A DNA stretch of 64,000 nt from Methylocaldum sp035627495 (lineage in GTDB: Bacteria; Pseudomonadota; Gammaproteobacteria; Methylococcales; Methylococcaceae). Position numbers and translations under genes: made by a program. Below, in pieces: positions 52,148-60,743 of the stretch (its first letter is position 1; every line of letters begins with the position of its first letter). Under the pieces are notes generated by a model. The model searched no databases and was not told the origin of the DNA. It saw only the letters and a list, made by a program, of their open reading frames with translations. Where the stretch lies: contig NZ_DASPLO010000218.1 in assembly GCF_035627495.1 (NCBI RefSeq), positions 1 to 64,000 on the forward strand, read 5' to 3'.

Positions 52148-53482
52148 CTACCCTTTCTCGAACAGCGCGATGGACTCCACGTGCGCCGTTTGCGGGAACA
52201 TGTCCATGACGCCGGCGCGAATCAGACGATAGCCGTGTTGATGAACCAGGATGCCGGCATCCCGCGCCAACGTTGACGGATTGCAGGATACATAGACGAT
52301 GCGGCTCGCCCCCCAGCGCGGCACGTAAGACAAAACCTCTTCGGCGCCGGCGCGTGAGGGATCGAGCAATATCTTGTCATACCGCCGACTTGCCCAATCC
52401 GCATCGTTCAAGGCTTGGCTCAGATCGGCGACATGAAACTCGACGTTACCCATGCTATTGGCGTCCGCATTCTGCCGGGCGCGCTCGACCGATTCCCGGC
52501 TGCCCTCGACGCCGATAACACACCCAGCGCGCTTTGCGATCGGCAGGGTGAAGTTGCCGATCCCGCAAAATAGGTCAAGTACCGCATCGCCGGGGGCAGG
52601 ATCGAGCACTTCCATCACGCGATCCACCATTTTCCGGTTGATCTCGACGTTGACTTGAGTGAAATCGGTCGGCTTGAACCGGAACTCGATGTCCTGATTA
52701 GGCAGCGCATAGCTCAGCATCGGCGGATGCTCCGGATAATGCGGAATGACCGAATCGGGGCCGTGCCTCTGCACGTAAATGTCGAAATCGAGCCGCGTGC
52801 CGAACGCCTTCAGCCGTTCCAAATCGTCCGGGGGCACGTCCTCGAGGATACGGAAGATCAAGGCGGTACGCTCATCGCCCACGGCGACTTCGATCTGCGG
52901 CAGCCGGTCCTTGATGACTAGCGAACCGATCAATTCCGACAAATCGCGGAGCCGCTCGCCCACTTTCGGATGCAGAACGGGGCAGAACTCCAGATCGGCG
53001 ATGTAGGGGCTGGAGCGTTCGCGAAATCCGACCAGCACCCGCCCCTTCTTCGGTACGTATTTCACCCCGAGACGGGCCTTGTGGCGATAGCCCCAATGCG
53101 GACCGGTCAAAGGCGGCCACAACGGCACATCGTCGATTTTGCCGATACGCCGGAACTGGTCGACCAGAAGCTTTTGCTTCTCTTCGATTTGCGCCGCGTC
53201 GGTCAGGTGTTGAAAGCTGCAACCGCCGCAGACGCCGAAACTCGGGCAGCCGGGACTGACCCGTCCCGGTGCCGGCGTCACGACTTCCTCCACCTTGCCT
53301 TCGGCATAATCGCGGCGCACGGACGTATAGACGAAGGTCACGTCTTCGCCCGGCAGGGCGCCGTCGATGAAGACGGCCTTGCCCTCGACGCGGGCGACGC
53401 CTCGCCCGTCGTGAGCGAAGGATTCGATGTGCGCCGAGATGGCTCCCTGGGGAAGCGGTTTTTTGCGAGCTCGTGCTGACAT
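52148..53482 (-). CDS. rlmD: 23S rRNA (uracil-1939-C5)-methyltransferase RlmD
   Basis: A 444-residue enzyme methylating U1939 of 23S rRNA. An N-terminal TRAM domain (ISAHIESFAHDGRGVARVEG) is followed by iron-sulfur cysteines in CPSFGVCGGCSFQHL near residue 81. The SAM-binding LDLFCGIGNFTLPIAK lies near residue 304, and the catalytic-Cys strand IVYVSCNPSTLARD near residue 397. A much longer upstream frame to 53896 runs antisense-like over cysM and was rejected. It starts 2 bases after the cysM stop; the pair forms an operon. Confidence 0.95.
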   Translation of the reverse strand: MSARARKKPLPQGAISAHIESFAHDGRGVARVEGKAVFIDGALPGEDVTFVYTSVRRDYAEGKVEEVVTPAPGRVSPGCPSFGVCGGCSFQHLTDAAQIEEKQKLLVDQFRRIGKIDDVPLWPPLTGPHWGYRHKARLGVKYVPKKGRVLVGFRERSSPYIADLEFCPVLHPKVGERLRDLSELIGSLVIKDRLPQIEVAVGDERTALIFRILEDVPPDDLERLKAFGTRLDFDIYVQRHGPDSVIPHYPEHPPMLSYALPNQDIEFRFKPTDFTQVNVEINRKMVDRVMEVLDPAPGDAVLDLFCGIGNFTLPIAKRAGCVIGVEGSRESVERARQNADANSMGNVEFHVADLSQALNDADWASRRYDKILLDPSRAGAEEVLSYVPRWGASRIVYVSCNPSTLARDAGILVHQHGYRLIRAGVMDMFPQTAHVESIALFEKG

Positions 53483-53484
53483 GG

Positions 53485-54381
53485 TTATTCCGGAAATACG
53501 CCGGTGGACAAATAGCGGTCGCCGCGGTCGCAGACGATGACGACGATCACCGCGTTCTCGACTTCCTTGCACAGGCGCAAGGCCGCCGAAACCGCGCCGC
53601 CGGATGAAATGCCGGCAAAAATGCCTTCGCGCGCCGCGAGCTGACGGGTGGTTTCTTCCGCTTCCTCTTGCGTCACGTCCATGATGCGGTCGACCCGGCT
53701 GAAATCGCAGATTTTCGGCAGGTATTCCTTGGGCCAGCGGCGTATGCCGGGGATCTTGGCCTCGTCCTTGGGCTGCACGCCGATGATTTGGACGGCGGGA
53801 TTTTTCTCTTTCAGAAATGCGGACGTGCCCATGATGGTGCCGGTGGTGCCCATCGAGCTGACGAAGTGCGACACGCTGCCTTGCGTGTCGCGCCAAATCT
53901 CGGGACCGGTGCCTTCGTAATGGGCGCGCGGATTATCCGGATTGGAAAACTGATCGAGAATCCGGCCCTCGCCTTTTCGCTCCATCTCCCGCGCCAAGTC
54001 GATCGCCGCTTCCATGCTGCCTTCGGCGGGCGTCAGGATGATCTCGGCGCCGAAGGCTTTCATCACCGCGCGCCGTTCCGCGCTCATGTTTTCCGGCATG
54101 ATCAGAATCATCCGGTAGCCCTTGATGGCTGCCGCCATGGCCAAAGCGATGCCGGTGTTGCCGCTGGTTGCTTCAATGAGCCGATCCCCCGGCTTGATGT
54201 CGCCGCGTTCCTCGGCGCGCGCGATCATGCTGATAGCCGGCCGGTCCTTCACCGATCCCGCGGGATTGTCGCCCTCTAGCTTGGCCAGGATGACGTTGCT
54301 GGTGTCGCCCGGGAGACGCTGCAACCTGACCAGTGGCGTATTTCCGACAAAGGATTCTATGGTGGGAAAGATCATAGCCAT
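53485..54381 (-). CDS. cysM: Cysteine synthase B
   Basis: A 298-residue PLP enzyme making cysteine (or S-sulfocysteine) from O-acetylserine. TIESFVGNTPLVRLQRLPG starts the family, and the PLP lysine is in NPAGSVKDRPAISM near residue 44. IEATSGNTGIALAMAAAIKG near residue 71 and SSMGTTGTIMGTS near residue 176 are the substrate and phosphate loops. It has the CysM rather than CysK length. ATG at 54381 or 54375 are both possible. Divergent from the U32 gene, with about 86 bases between. Confidence 0.93.
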   Translation of the reverse strand: MAMIFPTIESFVGNTPLVRLQRLPGDTSNVILAKLEGDNPAGSVKDRPAISMIARAEERGDIKPGDRLIEATSGNTGIALAMAAAIKGYRMILIMPENMSAERRAVMKAFGAEIILTPAEGSMEAAIDLAREMERKGEGRILDQFSNPDNPRAHYEGTGPEIWRDTQGSVSHFVSSMGTTGTIMGTSAFLKEKNPAVQIIGVQPKDEAKIPGIRRWPKEYLPKICDFSRVDRIMDVTQEEAEETTRQLAAREGIFAGISSGGAVSAALRLCKEVENAVIVVIVCDRGDRYLSTGVFPE

Positions 54382-54467
54382 TCTCAAGGAGTTGATATTC
54401 CTGAGCGATACGCTCAACTATGGGATAATATGGAAACCCCGAATTTTACCACTTCACGTTTTGTGCC

Positions 54468-55814
54468 ATGCAAAAAGTCGAATTGCTGTCCCCGGCAGGC
54501 ACCCTCAAAAACATGCGTTATGCCTTTGCTTACGGCGCCGACGCGGTCTACGCCGGCCTGCCGCGCTATAGCCTCCGCGTGCGGAACAACGATTTTCTCG
54601 AGAACAATCTCGCAGCGGGCATCGCCGAAGCCCATGAACTCGGCAAATCGTTCTATCTGGCAACCAACGTGCTGCCGCACAATGCCAAGGTCAAAACCTT
54701 CATCAAAGATTTGGCCCCGATCGTTGCCATGGGTCCGGATGCCCTGATCATGGCCGATCCCGGATTGATCATGCTGGCCCGGGAAGCATGGCCGGACATG
54801 CCGATCCATCTCTCGGTCCAAGCCAACACCCTGAACTATGCGGCGGTACGCTTCTGGCTATCGGTCGGGATCAAGCGGATCATCCTGTCGCGGGAGCTCT
54901 CCCTGGACGAAATCGGGGAAATCCGCCAACGCTGTCCGGACATGGAACTGGAAGTGTTCGTGCACGGCGCCTTGTGCATCGCGTACTCGGGCCGCTGCTT
55001 GCTGTCGGGTTATTTCAATCACCGCGACCCAAACCAGGGCACCTGCACTAATTCCTGCCGCTGGAAATACGATCTTGCGCCCGCGGAAGAAAACGCCGAA
55101 AGCGATTACGTCCCCGGCCAGCTCCGGTTGTCGCTGTCCGACCTCAACCGGAACATCTCGGCTTGCGGCGATCAGGCTCGGCACCCCTTGGCTGATCAGG
55201 TCTATCTTCTTGAAGAAGAAACCCGCCCGGGCGAACTCATGCCGGTCCTGGAGGACGAGCACGGCACCTATATCTTGAACTCCAAGGACCTCCGCGCCGT
55301 GGAACACGTGCAACGCTTGGTGGAATTGGGCGTTGACAGCCTCAAGATCGAAGGACGCACCAAATCCTATTATTACGTGGCGCGCACCGCCCAAGTTTAC
55401 CGGCAAGCCATCGACGACGCCCTGGCCGGCCGGCAATTCGATCCAGCGCTGCTGGGCGTGCTCGAAAACCTTGCCCAGCGGGGATACACCGACGGCTTTT
55501 ACGTGCGCCATCACACGCAGGATTATCAAAACTATATGCGTGGCCACTCGGAGAGCCACCGCCAGCAGTTCGTGGGGGAAATCGCCGACTTCGACGCAAA
55601 CTCCGGACTGGCGGCCATCTTGGTGAAAAACAAGTTCGCCGTGGGCGACCGGCTCGAACTGATCCTTCCTCAGGGCAATCAGGACGTCGTCTTGCAGCGT
55701 ATGGAGGACGAACACGGCAAACCCATGCAGGAAGCTCCGGGCGGGGGTTATAACGTCAAGATACCGGTTCCGGTCGACGATTGCCGCAATGGATTGATCG
55801 CCCGGTATCTGTAA
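54468..55814 (+). CDS. trhP: Peptidase U32-family tRNA hydroxylation protein (TrhP/YegQ)
   Basis: A 448-residue protein. VELLSPAGTLKNMRYAFAYG and GADAVYAGLPRYSLR are the U32 start, and EVFVHGALCIAYSGRCLLSG near residue 163 followed by NQGTCTNSCRWKY carries the cysteine-rich signature. The C-terminal barrel is present. By homology to E. coli YegQ/TrhP it acts in prephenate-dependent hydroxylation of the wobble uridine of tRNA; the protease name is historical. Single gene. Confidence 0.9.
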   Translation: MQKVELLSPAGTLKNMRYAFAYGADAVYAGLPRYSLRVRNNDFLENNLAAGIAEAHELGKSFYLATNVLPHNAKVKTFIKDLAPIVAMGPDALIMADPGLIMLAREAWPDMPIHLSVQANTLNYAAVRFWLSVGIKRIILSRELSLDEIGEIRQRCPDMELEVFVHGALCIAYSGRCLLSGYFNHRDPNQGTCTNSCRWKYDLAPAEENAESDYVPGQLRLSLSDLNRNISACGDQARHPLADQVYLLEEETRPGELMPVLEDEHGTYILNSKDLRAVEHVQRLVELGVDSLKIEGRTKSYYYVARTAQVYRQAIDDALAGRQFDPALLGVLENLAQRGYTDGFYVRHHTQDYQNYMRGHSESHRQQFVGEIADFDANSGLAAILVKNKFAVGDRLELILPQGNQDVVLQRMEDEHGKPMQEAPGGGYNVKIPVPVDDCRNGLIARYL

Positions 55815-55854
55815 GCGGCAATTCCTCAAATCCGCCCAACCGCCGGGCTTAGTC

Positions 55855-56022
55855 AGAGGGTATGTGAAAAGCGTCGCAAGCGATCCGAGTGCAAGCCTGG
55901 CTTGAGCTTAGTCGAAGGGGCACCCGGCGCGCAGGACCCGGAGTGTACACAGAGTACATGAGGAGGCCTACACCTTCGCAACGCCGCCATCGGACCGCGT
56001 AGCAGCTTTTCACACACCCTCT
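55855..56022. repeat. MITE-like element, family M, copy 2
   Basis: AGAGGGTATGTGAAAAGC (55855-55872) and GCTTTTCACACACCCTCT (56005-56022) are inverted repeats matching at 17 of 18 positions. The interior is closely similar to 501-668, including the caagcctggcttgagcttagtcgaagg insert. The ends, however, differ from copy 1 at about half the positions. It lies 45 bases before the proposed rraA start. Confidence 0.8.
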
Positions 56023-56066
56023 CAGGTATCATAACACCTCCTAACTTCATGTCCGGAGACTGCCTC

Positions 56067-56552
56067 ATGACGTTCACGACCCCCGATCTTTGCGATCGAT
56101 ACTCCGGCACCCATCATCTGCAAATCGCCGAGCCGATGTTTCGCCCTTTCGGCGGCAAGAGCGCGTTCAGCGGCCGCGTCACGACTCTTAAGATATTCGA
56201 GGACAATGTCCTGCTCCGGGCGGTCCTCGAAGAGAAGGTCGAAGACCGGGTTCTCGTCGTCGACGGCGGCGGCTCCCACCGTTGCGCCCTGCTCGGCGGC
56301 AATCTGGCCAAGCTCGCCTGCGACAACGGCTGGCAAGGGATCATCGTCTACGGCTGTATCCGCGATTCGTTGGAAGTCAACCGGCTGCCCATCGGCATCC
56401 GTGCACTGCACACCCATCCATTGAAAAGCCATAAAAAGGGCGGAGGCGATCGGGATATCCTGGTCTCCTTCGCGGGAATCAATTTCAGGACCGGATACTA
56501 CGTTTATGCCGACGAAGATGGCATCGTCGTGACTGAGGACAACTTGGCCTGA
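56067..56552 (+). CDS. rraA: Regulator of ribonuclease E activity RraA
   Basis: A 161-residue trimeric protein that binds RNase E and modulates mRNA decay. TPDLCDRYSGTHHLQIAEPMFRPF-type start (here PDLCDRYS then EPMFRPFGGKSAF), VLVVDGGGSHRCALLGGNLA near residue 67, and GIIVYGCIRDSLEVNRLPIG near residue 92 are characteristic. MTFTTPDLCD is the likely start; MSGDCL at 56049 is an alternative. Followed at once by the adenosyltransferase gene. Confidence 0.92.
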   Translation: MTFTTPDLCDRYSGTHHLQIAEPMFRPFGGKSAFSGRVTTLKIFEDNVLLRAVLEEKVEDRVLVVDGGGSHRCALLGGNLAKLACDNGWQGIIVYGCIRDSLEVNRLPIGIRALHTHPLKSHKKGGGDRDILVSFAGINFRTGYYVYADEDGIVVTEDNLA

Positions 56553-56554
56553 TT

Positions 56555-57121
56555 ATGGGACACCGACTCACAAAAATTTATACGCGAACCGGAGATACGG
56601 GTACCACGGGGCTCGGCGACGGCACCCGGGTCGACAAAGATGCTCCTCGAGTCGAGGCGTACGGAATGCTGGATGAACTCAACAGTCACATTGGGTTGAT
56701 CCTGGCTTACGCCCCACCGCCAAAGGTGGCGCAGTGTCTAACCGAAATTCAGCAAGTTTTGTTCGATCTCGGCGGAGACCTGTGCATCCCCGGACGCCAC
56801 ACCATCGACCAGAACCATATCGACTGGCTGGAGCAGTGGTTGGATCATTTCAACGCGCAACTGCCTTGGCTGCAAAATTTCATACTGCCCGGCGGAAATC
56901 CGCCCGCTGCCCAGTGCCATGTCGCCCGCGCCGTGTGTCGCCGGACCGAGCGGGCGCTGGTTTCGCTGGGAAAAACGGAGGATCTAGATCCTTTCGCCCT
57001 CGCCTATCTCAACCGTCTATCGGATCTCTTATTCGTAGTCGCCCGTGTGTTGGCTCGCCAAAACGACGGGACGGAAACGCTGTGGCAGCCTCGCCGCCCC
57101 GCCCCGGTGCCGCCACGTTGA
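56555..57121 (+). CDS. Cob(I)alamin adenosyltransferase (PduO type)
   Basis: A 188-residue trimeric helical-bundle enzyme that transfers adenosyl from ATP to cob(I)alamin. KIYTRTGDTGTTGLGDGTRV at residues 7-26 is the ATP-binding start and VEAYGMLDELNSHIGLI near residue 32 follows. FILPGGNPPAAQCHVARAVC and RRTERALVSL near residues 108-137 form the C-terminal signature. It starts two bases after the rraA stop. It supplies coenzyme B12, consistent with cobalamin-dependent mutases elsewhere in the genome. Confidence 0.93.
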   Translation: MGHRLTKIYTRTGDTGTTGLGDGTRVDKDAPRVEAYGMLDELNSHIGLILAYAPPPKVAQCLTEIQQVLFDLGGDLCIPGRHTIDQNHIDWLEQWLDHFNAQLPWLQNFILPGGNPPAAQCHVARAVCRRTERALVSLGKTEDLDPFALAYLNRLSDLLFVVARVLARQNDGTETLWQPRRPAPVPPR

Positions 57122-57182
57122 TTCGGCTCGTCTAAAATGTAAGAATCTCCCACCTTCTTAGTCAGAAATTACCCATACGCCT

Positions 57183-58121
57183 ATGGAAATCATACTTGCC
57201 AATCCCCGTGGTTTTTGCGCCGGCGTCGACCGCGCCATCGAAATCGTCGACCGCGCCATCGAGGTTTTCGGAGCGCCGATCTACGTGCGGCACGAAGTGG
57301 TCCATAACCGCTACGTGGTCGACGGACTACGCGATCGGGGAGCGGTATTCGTGGAAGAGCTTTCCGAGGTACCGGAAAAATCCACCGTGATTTTCAGTGC
57401 GCACGGGGTTTCCAAGGCCATCCAGCAAGAAGCTCAGGAGCGCGGTCTTCAGGTGTTCGACGCTACCTGCCCCTTGGTAACCAAGGTGCATATCGAAGTG
57501 CACCAGCACGCGAACGAGGGCCGGGAGATCATTTTTATCGGACATGCCGGACACCCCGAAGTGGAAGGCACCATGGGACAGTACGTCAATCGGAAGGGCG
57601 GGATTTATCTCGTGGAATCGCCGGAAGACGTAGAGACCCTTCAGGTTAAGAATCCGGAAAACCTGGCTTATGTAACTCAGACCACCCTATCCATCGACGA
57701 CACCCAAGCCGTCGTCAATGCCCTGAAAAAGCGTTTTCCGAGCATCATCGGTCCCAAAAAAGACGACATCTGCTACGCCACCCAAAACCGTCAGGATGCG
57801 GTGAAAAAGTTAGCCGCCCATTGCGATGTCATTTTAGTGGTCGGCTCCCCCAACAGCTCCAATTCCAACAGGCTCAGAGAAATCGCCGAAAAACTCGGAC
57901 GCTCGGCCTACCTGATCGATGATGCCGATCAGCTTCAACAGGAGTGGGTAAAGGACGCCACGAAAATCGGCGTTACTGCCGGCGCATCGGCTCCGGAAAT
58001 CCTCGTAACCAAAGTGATCGCCAAACTTAAGGAATGGGGCGGACAGATGGTGACGGAAAACAAAGGTATCGAAGAAAAAGTGGTGTTTTCCCTGCCGAAA
58101 GATCTCCGGCGCACGGCCTGA
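57183..58121 (+). CDS. ispH: 4-hydroxy-3-methylbut-2-enyl diphosphate reductase IspH
   Basis: A 312-residue 4Fe-4S enzyme, the last step of the MEP isoprenoid pathway. The three cluster cysteines are in NPRGFCAGVDRAIEI (Cys12), FDATCPLVTKVHIE near residue 97, and ICYATQNRQDAV near residue 197. GHAGHPEVEGTMGQ near residue 121 and VVGSPNSSNSNRL near residue 220 bind the diphosphate. The length and all motifs are normal. Confidence 0.97.
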   Translation: MEIILANPRGFCAGVDRAIEIVDRAIEVFGAPIYVRHEVVHNRYVVDGLRDRGAVFVEELSEVPEKSTVIFSAHGVSKAIQQEAQERGLQVFDATCPLVTKVHIEVHQHANEGREIIFIGHAGHPEVEGTMGQYVNRKGGIYLVESPEDVETLQVKNPENLAYVTQTTLSIDDTQAVVNALKKRFPSIIGPKKDDICYATQNRQDAVKKLAAHCDVILVVGSPNSSNSNRLREIAEKLGRSAYLIDDADQLQQEWVKDATKIGVTAGASAPEILVTKVIAKLKEWGGQMVTENKGIEEKVVFSLPKDLRRTA

Positions 58122-58184
58122 GAATCGCTGCCCTACCGCCGATATAAGTGCATTAAATCGGCAACGATACGACATTTCCCGCTC

Positions 58185-58219
58185 GCCTTCTGATCTAGCT
58201 CTGTCGTAGATCAGAAGGC
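58185..58219. repeat. Perfect 13-bp inverted repeat
   Basis: GCCTTCTGATCTA (58185-58197) and TAGATCAGAAGGC (58207-58219) pair perfectly around a 9-base loop. It lies 6 bases past the stop of the short minus-strand frame and 60 bases past ispH. No T-tract on either strand; it may be a stabilising 3' hairpin or a repeat. Confidence 0.6.
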
Positions 58220-58225
58220 AGATCC

Positions 58226-58399
58226 TTACGCTACGTTCTCAATCACGCCCTCCTGCGCCATTCCAAGGATTGCATCGGCATCGATTCGGTAAAACTTGAT
58301 ACAGGTATCTCTCGCCGTGCTTCTACCGGGTTTACGTAACGCCCTTTGAACTCTCAAGCGATAGATTGAGGCAGGAGTAATGGGCTTGTAAACGAGCAC
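58226..58399 (-). pseudogene. Short frame, possible remnant of a DNA-binding or mobile-element gene
   Basis: From a GTG at 58399 the minus strand reads 57 codons including IYRLRVQRALRKPGRST, then ARDTCIKFYRIDADAILG, and ends in QEGVIENVA and TAA. The composition looks protein-like (basic helix, then a C-terminal amphipathic end), but there is no ribosome-binding site or ATG, and an in-frame stop lies shortly upstream. It could be the 3' end of a decayed gene or a genuine small gene; I do not recognise the family. Confidence 0.3.
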
Positions 58400-58706
58400 G
58401 CCCAAGCGATGCCCTCACACAAATACTGCCTTGCCGTTTTGCGGGAGTCTTCATCATCCGGGCGATCGTCCGCGTATGCCGGCCCAATAAGACCGACATT
58501 CATACACCTGAAGCAGCCAACCTATTCCCCGCGAACAATTCTGAAGTGCCTAACGGGGCCAGTTTCGAATTAACCCTTTTGCGAACGAAATCTGCTCGTC
58601 ATTAGCATGGGTCAACTTGAATTCACTGCAATTCAACATAAGAAGGCTAGACTTACTTCCAGTTAGAGTCCTTCAAACAACGCTAAAACGGGATTAAGCG
58701 CCAACC

Positions 58707-60614
58707 ATGTTAATAACCCAGGGAAATCATTTTGAAGAACTGAAAACTACGGGGAAGCTGCCTTCCCCTTTCGGGGTCGCGCTCGAAATTATGCGCCTGA
58801 CTCAAAAGAAAGACGCCACCGCTCAGGAGCTGGCCAAGCTTGTACAGATGGATCCGGCTTTGACCGGCAGAGTGATCCAGTTCGCAAATTCGGCTCATGT
58901 CGGTGCACGCCGGCCGGTTGCGGCCGTCATCGATGCGATCCGGCTCCTGGGCATGAATACCATACGTCAGTTCGCACTTAGCCTTTCGGTGATCCAAGGG
59001 AATCTGAGAGGAGCCTGCCGATCATTTAATTACCGGGGTTTCTGGTCCGGTTCCTTAGCGCGAGCCTTGTCTGCCCAGGCCATAGCGACGCGGGATCGCG
59101 TTGTCGCCCCGGAGGAAGCGTTCACCTGCGCTCTTTTGTCCGAAATCGGACAACTGGCATTGGCCAGCGTCTACCCGGATGAATACGCGCAGTGTCTGGC
59201 CGCTTTCAAGCCCGGAAATGACGACGAGTTGGTCAAGTCCGAGCAAGAACGGTTTTCCATCGACCACCGACAACTTGCGCTCGGTTTATTGAAAGAGTGG
59301 GGCTTTCCGGCTGTCATGCTGGAGGCGTTAACGCTTAGATATACAGAAGGGAGGCCGCCCGCATGCGAGAGCACCAGGGCCGAGCGCTTTGCCGCGCAAT
59401 TGCGGCTGTCAACCTTGCTCGGTCGCTACTGCGACGTGGACATGGGCGCCAGAAACACACTGCTCCCGCAAATCATCTCCATGGCACAGACACTCGGCCT
59501 GGACGAGCCCGATCTGGAAGAGCTTTGGGAACAAGTCACTCAACAGTGGCAGACATCCAGCCAATTCTTGAGCATTCCCGTGGGCGACATGCCCCCGCTA
59601 AAATCATCTGAGACAGCAGAGGACCAAATCGGCGCCAATCCGAAACCTGCTCGCCTCAAAATTGTATTGTTACACACCGACTTCCAGCATGTGGCCGATC
59701 TTGAGAAGTTATTAAACTCCGATGGCCATGAAGTGCTCACGGCGAGTAATGCCGATAAAGGGGTAGAGCTCGCCGTTACGGAAAAGCCGCAGCTTATTAT
59801 TGCAGCATCCGATAAATGCCCCACCGATAGCATACAGTTTTGCAAAGCGCTTCGCGCTTCCGAGCTCGGACGTCAAATTTACCTGATTGTCCTCACGTCC
59901 GCTGCGGAGAAAGAATTCCTCGTACAAGCCTTCGATGCCGGAGCCGACGATTTTATCGTTACACCGGTCCACGACAGGGTGTTAATCGCTCGGGTGCGCG
60001 GCGGACAACGCATCATACAACTGCAGGAAGAAATGGCCCGCGAGCGACAGGAAATCAGCCGATATGCCCACGAACTGGCTATTGCCAAGCGAAAAATGGA
60101 GGTCATGGCGATGACGGACTCGTTGACCAAGATTCCTAATCGCCGCTACGCATTCGCCCGGCTCAACGAAGAGTGGTCCGTCTGGCGCCGCACCGGCAGA
60201 CCTCTGACCATAATGCTCCTGGACCTGGATCATTTTAAGCAGATCAACGATACCTTCGGACATCAGGTGGGCGACCAAGTCCTGGTGCACACGGCCAAAA
60301 TCGCCCGTTCCATGCTGCGTTCCACCGACGTCGTATGTCGACTGGGCGGAGAGGAATTTATTGTCATCGCGCCGAATACCGACATGGCCGTTGCGAAGAC
60401 GCTAGGGGAACGGCTGCGGAACGACGTTGAACAGCATCAGTTCCAGATGATAAAGCTAACCAAGCCGTTGACCATAAGTATCGGCATCGCGATTTCGACG
60501 GACCACACGGTAAACGAAAACGACTTGCTTCACCGTGCCGATCAAGCTCTCTACCGGGCAAAGCACGCCGGACGCAACATGGTTAAGTTCTTTTCGCCGC
60601 AACGAGCCGTTTAA
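58707..60614 (+). CDS. HDOD - receiver-like - GGDEF protein (diguanylate cyclase)
   Basis: A 635-residue signalling protein. Residues about 15-215 are an HDOD domain (LAKLVQMDPALTGRVIQFAN, then AVIDAIRLLGMNTIRQFAL). Residues about 318-435 are receiver-like, but where the phosphorylated Asp should be the chain reads LIIAASDKCPTDS, so it probably cannot be phosphorylated normally. Residues about 470-630 are a GGDEF domain with the active site GGEEF and RSTD as an intact I-site at the right spacing, so it should make c-di-GMP with feedback inhibition. No membrane segments. A lone gene facing the kinase cluster. Confidence 0.9.
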   Translation: MLITQGNHFEELKTTGKLPSPFGVALEIMRLTQKKDATAQELAKLVQMDPALTGRVIQFANSAHVGARRPVAAVIDAIRLLGMNTIRQFALSLSVIQGNLRGACRSFNYRGFWSGSLARALSAQAIATRDRVVAPEEAFTCALLSEIGQLALASVYPDEYAQCLAAFKPGNDDELVKSEQERFSIDHRQLALGLLKEWGFPAVMLEALTLRYTEGRPPACESTRAERFAAQLRLSTLLGRYCDVDMGARNTLLPQIISMAQTLGLDEPDLEELWEQVTQQWQTSSQFLSIPVGDMPPLKSSETAEDQIGANPKPARLKIVLLHTDFQHVADLEKLLNSDGHEVLTASNADKGVELAVTEKPQLIIAASDKCPTDSIQFCKALRASELGRQIYLIVLTSAAEKEFLVQAFDAGADDFIVTPVHDRVLIARVRGGQRIIQLQEEMARERQEISRYAHELAIAKRKMEVMAMTDSLTKIPNRRYAFARLNEEWSVWRRTGRPLTIMLLDLDHFKQINDTFGHQVGDQVLVHTAKIARSMLRSTDVVCRLGGEEFIVIAPNTDMAVAKTLGERLRNDVEQHQFQMIKLTKPLTISIGIAISTDHTVNENDLLHRADQALYRAKHAGRNMVKFFSPQRAV

Positions 60615-60743
60615 GAGGCGCATAATCACAACGCAAGCATTACGTCCCACAAACTAAACGCATGGTCGGTTTATGAAATTTCTTCTTGAACACCCGCCTC
60701 ACTTTCAACGAAAGGGAGTGAACGGTTGCATCTACACCACTCT

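Larger units (their letters stand above)
58122..58706. other. Gene-poor interval with a hairpin and a gene remnant
   Basis: 585 bases with lower GC toward the right. It holds a 13-bp hairpin (58185-58219) and a short minus-strand frame (58226-58399) described separately. About 58400-58700 shows no gene I can support and presumably contains the promoter of the HDOD-GGDEF gene. Confidence 0.5.

Noticed and set aside
53483..53896. N-terminal extension of rlmD through cysM
   Set aside because: The extension overlaps cysM in another frame and has no RlmD features. The TRAM domain begins just after the ATG at 53482.
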